Assembly (NCBI GenBank): GCA_032353305.1
Contig: JAUCNG010376705.1
Location: 1-11,293 of the forward strand
Reading direction: 5' to 3'
DNA length: 11,293 bases
From: Cephalothrix spiralis
Lineage: Eukaryota; Nemertea; Palaeonemertea; Archinemertea; Cephalotrichidae
The notes beneath the pieces are model-generated. The model was not told the origin of the DNA and did no database searches. It was given only the letters and a program-made list of their open reading frames with translations. Of the stretch, positions 6,610 through 11,293 are shown one piece after another (the stretch's first letter is position 1; every line of letters begins with the position of its first letter). The position numbers and the translations under genes were made by a program.

Positions 6610-9600
6610 CTGAAATTGAAATTAAGTTTTTAGTTTTTATCTTATCTTTGCAGTAGAAATTATTTAGTTAACAATTTATGCATCATTGTGTATCGCGTTT
6701 TAGAATTATAGGAAACTTTGGATTTCTATTTTTTATTATTCTTAAAGTAGCCTACTTGTGGATATCTTTTAAAGTATAGTATAGAAAGAAATATCAGGGT
6801 TGAAAATTTTAAATTTAAAAAGGGAAAAGAAAGTATATTTGAATTCGTGAATTGTACGAATCCCCCTCTGTTCAGATCCGTACAGTGGTTTATGGATGGC
6901 TATACTGATTCTGCGTCCGTGTTTTTCGCCATCAATTCAATTCTGTTTGGTAGCTAGTAACATTTTGATTTTAAAAAAACATAAGGAAAACAATTTAGCA
7001 ATATAAAAGCTTTTTAAAGGTATTTCGTATCAGGATAAAGCTCTCAGTGAAGACTATATAAACTTACCTGCATAAAAATTAATATCGTTTCCCATTTGCT
7101 GATTTTCTTGCCCTATGAATACAAAAAAAAGATTTTAGGTTTATAGATGACAATTTATGATTACATTACTGAAGGTATTGTTGGCCGTGATCATACATTT
7201 GTACACCAATGTTGGTATATGGTTTTTGTGTATCTTTTGACCAAATCCCCAGTCTGTACCTACATGGATCGCAGATGAGGAGGTCCCATATAAACGCTGT
7301 AAAGCGCTAACGCTAGGTTCGCTCAAAGTGGTGCTAGGTATCGCAGGCGGAAACACTTTTTTGATCACGATCTGTCTCTACAGGATCGCTATGGACCACC
7401 CATATGCTTGCAAATGGAACAAAAACAGAAATAACTAAAGAAATAAAAAAATTCAGCATTTTTTTTTTAAATTTAACATACCATATGAAATAAATTGCGC
7501 TCTGTACCGCCACCCCAAACCTGAAGAAGTTCTATGGATAGAAGTTTAAACGATTTCTAGCGATGTACAGCGCTAAGCATCACTACTTTTAGATTCTTTT
7601 AGATGGCCACCCTAATTTAGAGAGTGTTAGATAGAATCACAATATAATGTAGCAGAGTTTATTACTTACGTAATCGTCTGATTTGGAATACCAATTTTCC
7701 ATTTGCTTGTGTTAAGTACTTGTTATGTAATTCGGTCCTTTCTTGAAGTTCTACAGAGAAAGAAAAAACTTTCTAATAAATATATAATAATAATATATAT
7801 TTTAAAATAATCACAATACTTTATAATTTAACCATAGACATGTGGTAAATTGTGATGGCTCCTATTAAGTCCTATATTTCTAAGGGAGACCGATTTCTCT
7901 TTCATTTCCCCTAATCTGTTACCTTATACTTTGGCAAAAAGGTAAACAGTTAATGAATATTTTGTATTTTAAATGTTTTCAACTTATTAAACCCAGGCCG
8001 CGTAATGCTCTTATCTCAGCTCCGGAACGTCTTTAAAATGATAAACTGTCCTCCATTTTGAGTTTATGATGATGCTCATAGGATTTTCTTCTACATGTTC
8101 CCCAATGAAGAGACTCTGCAAGGGGTATTCGGGAACATGGGGGTAAAATGGGCGGGAACACGGGAACATTTAGTAAAAAGTGCGGGAACACTGGAACATA
8201 GCATTACCGATTTCGGGAATGTTCAGGGAACATCATATTTGAAGGAAAAAAACGAAGAAAAGCCCAATTATTTCGTAAGCCCATAATAATGGTCTCTGAC
8301 ACTCAAATATGGCTTGAAAGTGAATTTAGAGCTATAAAACACATCGTAGGCCCATTTGTGACTTGAAAATGTCTAATACGGCGTTTGTGAGAAATTACAG
8401 GGAAAGTTTTTCCTACAATTTCTCACAAACACGCGTCATAGTCACAAATGGGCCTACGATGTGTTCTTTAGCTCCCAATTCACTTTCAAGCGACATTTGG
8501 GTGTCAGAGACCATTATTTACGAAATCGGGAACATTTTGGTAAAAATGACGGGAATACGAGAACATTGGTCAAAAAATATAACATGGGATCCCCCCTTAC
8601 ATAGTCTCAATGAATTTTCCTTTCCCCGAAATTTTTTTTTGATTCACTATATTTACCTATTTGGTCTTTTTGTTTCTTCGCCATTACTTGAAATTGTGTA
8701 ATTATCTCTCTGTATTCTTTAGCTAAAATCTTCACATCTGCATCATCGTTCAAGGAGATCTTCTGTCCTGACAAAATTTCATAAAAGTCACTTAATTCCT
8801 TGCTTGTTTCCTTGATGATATTGACCAAGACATCTTTTTCTACATCCGTTTGGCTATCTCCTCTTCCATCTTCATCTCTTTCTTTTTCACTCGTCTCGCT
8901 CTGCTTCTCCATCATTTTCGGCACACTTTTCTGATTTGAAATTATTGTTTCTATAAAAGTTTGTAGATCAGCATACATTTTTGAACCTTTTGGAACAAAT
9001 TTTTCCAATTCACACTTTTCACCTGCTACGACTTTCTTCAAGTACTCGACTCCCTGTTGACTCATTTTAAAATCTTCTCCAAGCTTCGAATACACTCCTT
9101 CTAGTTCACTCTTTTGCATGAGATGTTTTTCTCTGATTTCTTGCTCAGTTTTGATCTTCTCCCTATCTTTAGTATTTATCAACCTTTTTAATTTTTCTAT
9201 CTTCATCGTTTCAATTGCTAAATCATTTCTAAGTTCATTCAGTTCATTATCCTTAACTTCCAGCTCACTCCTTTCGTCAGTTTTCTGTTTCTTTAGATAT
9301 TCAATTTCATCATTATCTCTACAACTTTTATTCTTCAACTCTTCTACAGCAATTTCATGATCAAGTTTCAATTTTTCAGTATCCTTAGTAATGCTTTGTT
9401 GTAACTGAATAATCTTTTTTTCACTATTTTCAACTTTCTCTATCAACATATCTGAAGTCACGTTATGTGAGTCTTGAATTTCCATTATTTTTTGTTCAAG
9501 TGTTGAAACAGAATTTACACAGTTTCTATATCTTGATTCAAAATCGATTATCTTTGTATCCTTTTCCTCGACTTTTCCTTTTAACTTAAGGATTGCTTCA

Positions 9601-10430
9601 TTATTCCCATTCAAATTATCCCTTTGATTTTCAATTTTCTTCGTTAATTTCACGATAACTTTATCCTTACTTTCTACCGTTTTTCGAATTACATTTAAAA
9701 CAGCACATTCTTTTTCCAGTTCCCCTATTCTCGCTACTTGATCTTGACTTTGCGTGATAACCAGGTGAAGTTTTTCGATTTCTGCTTCAAGACTTTCAAT
9801 TTTCCTTATTCTTTCGTCGATGATACTCTGAAAATTATTTTTTTCCAATTCTTTTTCGTCATTTTTCATTCGTAACTCAGTAAGCTGTTTTTCGTAACTA
9901 CTCCTAATTTCACCCTTTTCAAGGTCATGATCTTTTAATATTTCGTTAAGCTCAGCTTTTAATTCATGCAAATCATCTTTTCTTAATTTTAACTTTGAAA
10001 GAACATTTACATGGATTTTTTTATAAGTCTTTACTTGAGATTTTAAAGTGTTTATATCCCTTTCCTTTTCTTTGATTCCATGGACTTCGTCGGTCAAAAG
10101 GGACTTAATCTTACTTTCCAATTCCTTTCTCATCTTTTTAACTTCCTTTGTTGTTCCATTTGAACAAAGAGCTAAACAACTTTTGATTTCCTCAATAGCT
10201 TTCTGGCGATCTTTCAAAGCTTTTGACAAGTAATTTCGTTCCCCCGTTACTCGAAATACAATGTTCTCCAACTCTGTTTTCCATAATTTAAGTCCTTTTA
10301 ATTCCTCGATAAGTTGAGCTTCATTCGACATCTCAAGCGCCATGATTCTTTTTTCCAGCCCTGAATTAAAAGAATGATTTTTAAAATTAAAACCATCTAA
10401 ATTATTTTCCCTTAAATTTATTGTTTTCAT
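6560..10430 (-). CDS. Spliced gene for a 649-residue coiled-coil protein (four coding exons)
   Basis: Coding exons, 5' to 3' on the minus strand: 10430-8657, 7750-7670, 7112-7068 and 6609-6560; 1950 nt with the stop. Every junction is phase 1 and GT-AG, and no in-frame stop appears until TAA at 6562-6560. Residues about 26-479 are a continuous, charged, heptad-rich coiled coil with no proline at all; the first prolines are at 480 and 504. An acidic linker (about 510-533) follows, then a helical segment (534-590) that continues through exon 2. The C-terminus is Tyr/Asn/Gly-rich and not coiled (INFYAGTGYDYRYFQNGNAF). There is no signal peptide or membrane segment, so a cytoplasmic or nuclear scaffold-type protein is likely. 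I do not recognise the family; resemblance to golgins, centrosomal or myosin-tail proteins is only the coiled coil. Introns are 906, 557 and 458 bp. Confidence 0.75.
6610..7067 (-). other. Intron 3 of the coiled-coil gene
   Basis: A 458-bp AT-rich intron. On the opposite strand it contains a strong acceptor-like sequence, TTATCTTTGCAG, ending at 6653, followed by 19 open codons in the phase left by the plus-strand exon at 3310-3400. I regard that as chance but record it. Nothing else was seen. Confidence 0.5.
7068..7112 (-). CDS. Exon 3 of the coiled-coil gene
   Basis: A 45-nt symmetric exon between TTTGTATTCATAG and CAG|GTAAGTT, both strong signals. In the phase supplied by exon 2 it completes an Arg codon and reads QENQQMGNDINFYA, leaving one base G. 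One other frame is also open but does not match the phase. Skipping the exon would keep the frame. Confidence 0.74.
7113..7669 (-). other. Intron 2 of the coiled-coil gene, with repeat-like segment
   Basis: The 557-bp intron has a GC-richer stretch at about 7195-7400. The near-identical 13-mers TGTAAAGCGCTAA (7298-7310) and TGTACAGCGCTAA (7564-7576) lie 266 bp apart in the same orientation. The 75-codon minus-strand run at 7141-7368 overlaps this segment and has no family resemblance; its frame does not match the exon 2 to exon 3 phase. A degraded mobile element is likely. Confidence 0.45.
7670..7750 (-). CDS. Exon 2 of the coiled-coil gene
   Basis: An 81-nt exon with an excellent acceptor (TTTTCTTTCTCTGTAG) and donor (GTAAGTAA). 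Only one of its three frames is open, and that frame is the one needed after exon 1: the spare G plus AA gives Glu, then LQERTELHNKYLTQANG, KLVFQIRRL and one spare base. The peptide continues the charged helical character of exon 1, which supports the junction independently of phase. Confidence 0.78.
8131..8569 (+). repeat. GGGAACA minisatellite, 30-bp period, interrupted by a palindrome
   Basis: GGGAACA occurs at 8131, 8154, 8162, 8184, 8226 and 8528, with one-base variants at 8192 (TGGAACA), 8551 (GGGAATA) and 8559 (GAGAACA). Two full units of about 30 bp, of the form GGTAAAATGGGCGGGAACAC, lie at 8142-8171 and 8172-8201, and a third diverged unit lies at about 8539-8569 on the far side of the palindrome in the same orientation. 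The hexamer-rich array is thus split by the palindrome. Confidence 0.7.
8270..8526. repeat. Near-perfect 260-bp palindrome in intron 1
   Basis: The arms are about 8270-8396 and 8417-8526. Perfect matching blocks include 8285-8302 with 8501-8518 (18 bp), 8340-8362 with 8441-8463 (23 bp) and 8383-8396 with 8417-8430 (14 bp). The loop region (8397-8416) can itself pair partly. The arms differ by a few substitutions and one indel of about 10 bp. Because it lies inside the transcribed intron, the pre-mRNA should fold into a long double-stranded hairpin about 130 nt after the exon 1 donor. It may be a foldback MITE or a palindrome born from replication template switching. Confidence 0.8.
8657..10430 (-). 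CDS. Large first coding exon of the coiled-coil gene
   Basis: The exon encodes 591 codons plus one base. Repeating E/K/L/I/N patterns such as IRKIESLEAEIEKLHLVI and ELEVKDNELNELRNDL show heptads. The first ATG (10430) follows an in-frame TAG at 10442-10440 by three codons and has a poor context (C at -3). Met30 (10343-10341) has A at -3 and G at +4, a better context, and could be the real start (MALEMSNEAQ...). The 3' donor is ATAG|GTAAAT. If it is not used, the frame runs 16 residues into the intron and stops at TGA 8609-8607, giving 607 residues. The open plus-strand runs at 9118-9360 and 10048-10233 are antisense shadows of this exon. Confidence 0.88.
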
Positions 10431-10660
10431 TAGATCTATCTAAAATCAATTAAGATCTTTAAGAAAATCCATTATAGATGATTGGCAATTTGCAAGAATT
10501 ATAAGCTGGACTTATTGAACTAGTAAAGAATCATGATGGCATTGATGCTGTAAGGGAAAAGGTTTGAAATTTGGACGAGTCACGAAAATCAGCTTAATAA
10601 GTTACTCTCATGATGATCTATTGTTCAAGTTCCAAGCTAAAGCTATGAAAGAAGTCAGGC
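10431..10660 (-). promoter_or_regulatory. 5' flank or leader of the coiled-coil gene with upstream ATGs
   Basis: On the minus strand TTTTCCCTTACAG ends at 10548 and looks like a good splice acceptor, so a 5'-UTR exon could begin at 10547. Between it and the start codon are several ATGs with short frames, the longest being nine codons or fewer (for example MDFLKDLN followed by TGA). Another weak acceptor (GATTTTAG) ends at 10440, nine bases before the ATG. No TATA box is certain; a TATAAT-like sequence near 10498-10503 is not distinctive in AT-rich DNA. Confidence 0.3.
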
Positions 10661-10900
10661 TACTTCGGGTTGGTGGCCCAGTCTTAACTCTAGGTTAGGT
10701 GCCCATAAGTCATTAGTGAACAGGTTACACCTAGTAGTTCACCCCAAAAAATGTATGGCCGATTTTCAAAGAAAATAGTGCACTAAGCCAAATTAATGGG
10801 GTGGCACCCCTTCCCCTTACGAGAAGTTCAGCACCTGGTTTTCGTCGCGCAAATAATCCTGTCGGGCTGAAACGCAAAGCAAAATGTTTTGCCAAATAAG
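10660..10900. repeat. GC-richer repeat-like segment right of the coiled-coil gene
   Basis: Composition rises above the flanks. CTAGGTTAGGTG near 10691 has a short inverted counterpart CACCTAG near 10727, and the GC-rich part GGGGTGGCACCCC near 10798 can fold as a hairpin. A 62-codon minus-strand run (10731-10919) crosses it without family resemblance. I read it as a decayed mobile element, not a gene; no second copy is present in the window to confirm that. Confidence 0.3.
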
Positions 10901-11222
10901 AAATACATGTATGCTTCAAATGGCAGTTGAAAATTGAGTTTGAAATGTTTTTTATCTTTATTTCAACATTTGTAAAGAGATTACAATTTTCAGATATATC
11001 TAGGATTGATTAATTCTTCCAAATCAGTTCTTTTAAACATTTTGGAATCGTTAAAACTTAAAAGCGCATATTAATTTTCGTAATTTTGTTAGCTATATAT
11101 AGATCACGAAAATTTGGGTCTCCAAAATGCTTGCTTTAAGTTTTTAAACTATTTTGTAACAGTGACTCTGTTTTGTACCCTTAAAACGGCTATATCACGG
11201 CGATTTTTGCGACACTGGGCGG
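10901..11222. other. AT-rich sequence, nothing clear
   Basis: AT-rich with stops in all frames. The only structure noted is a 9-bp inverted repeat, AATTTTCGT at 11073-11081 and ACGAAAATT at 11106-11114, with a 24-base loop. Confidence 0.4.
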
Positions 11223-11282
11223 GTTTGAGCGTGACGACTCGAGTAACCCGAGTCTCGAGTCTAGAGTATGTTACGCTCGAAC
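11223..11282. repeat. Palindromic CTCGAG-rich hairpin at the window edge
   Basis: GTTTGAGCGTGAC (11223-11235) pairs with GTTACGCTCGAAC (11270-11282) with two mismatches. The inside is itself palindromic, with CTCGAG at 11238-11243 and 11254-11259 and nested ACTCGAG / CGAGTCT / CTAGAGT motifs. It may be the terminal repeat of a transposable element continuing past the window. Confidence 0.55.
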
Positions 11283-11293
11283 GACAGATACTC

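Larger units (their letters stand above)
7751..8656 (-). other. Intron 1 of the coiled-coil gene
   Basis: The 906-bp intron runs from the donor GTAAAT at 8656 to the acceptor ending at 7751. Its 5' half is taken up by a minisatellite and a long palindrome (8131-8569); the 3' half (7751-8090) is AT-rich and featureless. The apparent plus-strand open frames 8095-8286 and 8363-8701 arise from the repeats and from antisense reading. Confidence 0.6.

Noticed and set aside
6654-6712. Plus-strand exon after the strong acceptor TTATCTTTGCAG
   Set aside because: The phase fits and 19 codons are open before a stop, but it lies antisense inside intron 3 of the coiled-coil gene and is AT-rich low-information sequence.
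7141-7368. 75-codon minus-strand open frame as an extra exon of the coiled-coil gene
   Set aside because: An AG near 7381 and a GTACAG near 7257 could bound an exon, but its open frame needs phase 0 while exon 2 ends in phase 1; in the required phase it hits a stop.
8095-8701. Plus-strand open frames at 8095-8286 and 8363-8701
   Set aside because: The first translates the GGGAACA array and the second the palindrome, running antisense into the coiled-coil exon.
9118-10233. Plus-strand open frames at 9118-9360 and 10048-10233
   Set aside because: They are antisense shadows of the coiled-coil exon; their Ser/Phe/Leu-rich composition is the mirror of Glu/Lys codons.
10510-10690. Plus-strand fragments resembling coding sequence in shifting frames (for example LIELVKNHDGIDAVREKV)
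   Set aside because: Each open run is about 20-50 codons, within chance expectation, and joining them needs frameshifts. A decayed pseudogene is possible but not supported.
10731-10919. 62-codon minus-strand open frame
   Set aside because: It crosses a repeat-like segment, has no family resemblance and no supported link to the coiled-coil gene.
1-11293. tRNA, rRNA, CRISPR arrays, bacterial operons or phage genes
   Set aside because: No cloverleaf with A and B boxes, no rRNA core sequence, no regular repeat-spacer array and no dense ORF arrangement was found.

Overview
The window looks like nuclear DNA of an invertebrate animal. It is AT-rich (roughly two thirds A+T by eye). Its genes are broken by GT-AG introns of about 460-910 bp, and most of the non-coding sequence is old repeat material: inverted-repeat elements, short tandem arrays and GC-rich islands. 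There is no bacterial operon structure, rRNA, recognisable tRNA or CRISPR array. A bivalve mollusc or another lophotrochozoan would fit the base composition, intron style and scattered palindromes such as TACCGGTA and ACATGT, but that is a guess and not a sequence identification.

Left part (1-3400): four short plus-strand exons (1030-1093, 1693-1746, 2502-2568, 3310-3400) share one open reading frame with matching splice phases. They are an internal or C-terminal piece of a gene whose start lies left of the window. I do not recognise the protein. Its introns hold a CpG-rich island with AscI and NotI sites, a cluster of TTCACG hexamers and a GC-rich repetitive block.

Middle (3401-6500): no convincing gene. 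It holds a long imperfect foldback (about 3500-4140), a compact MITE-like element with 20-bp perfect inverted ends and internal GC-rich repeats (4529-4924), AT-rich sequence, and a GC-richer repeat patch (about 6000-6440).

Right part (6560-10430): a minus-strand gene of at least four exons, read from right to left. The large first coding exon (8657-10430) encodes 591 residues of nearly uninterrupted coiled coil. Phase-matched splices add exons at 7670-7750, 7068-7112 and 6560-6609, giving a predicted 649-residue protein. The unspliced reading frame would stop at 607 residues inside intron 1. Intron 1 contains a 260-bp near-perfect palindrome embedded in a 30-bp minisatellite.

Right end (10431-11293): the 5' flank of the minus-strand gene, with a possible 5'-UTR splice acceptor and upstream ATGs, then repeat-like sequence and a palindrome-rich end. 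The two genes converge on the repeat-filled middle; nothing in the sequence shows that their products work together. I found no clear new biological system. The best leads are the unrecognised coiled-coil gene, the MITE with internal GC repeats and the transcribed intronic palindrome.
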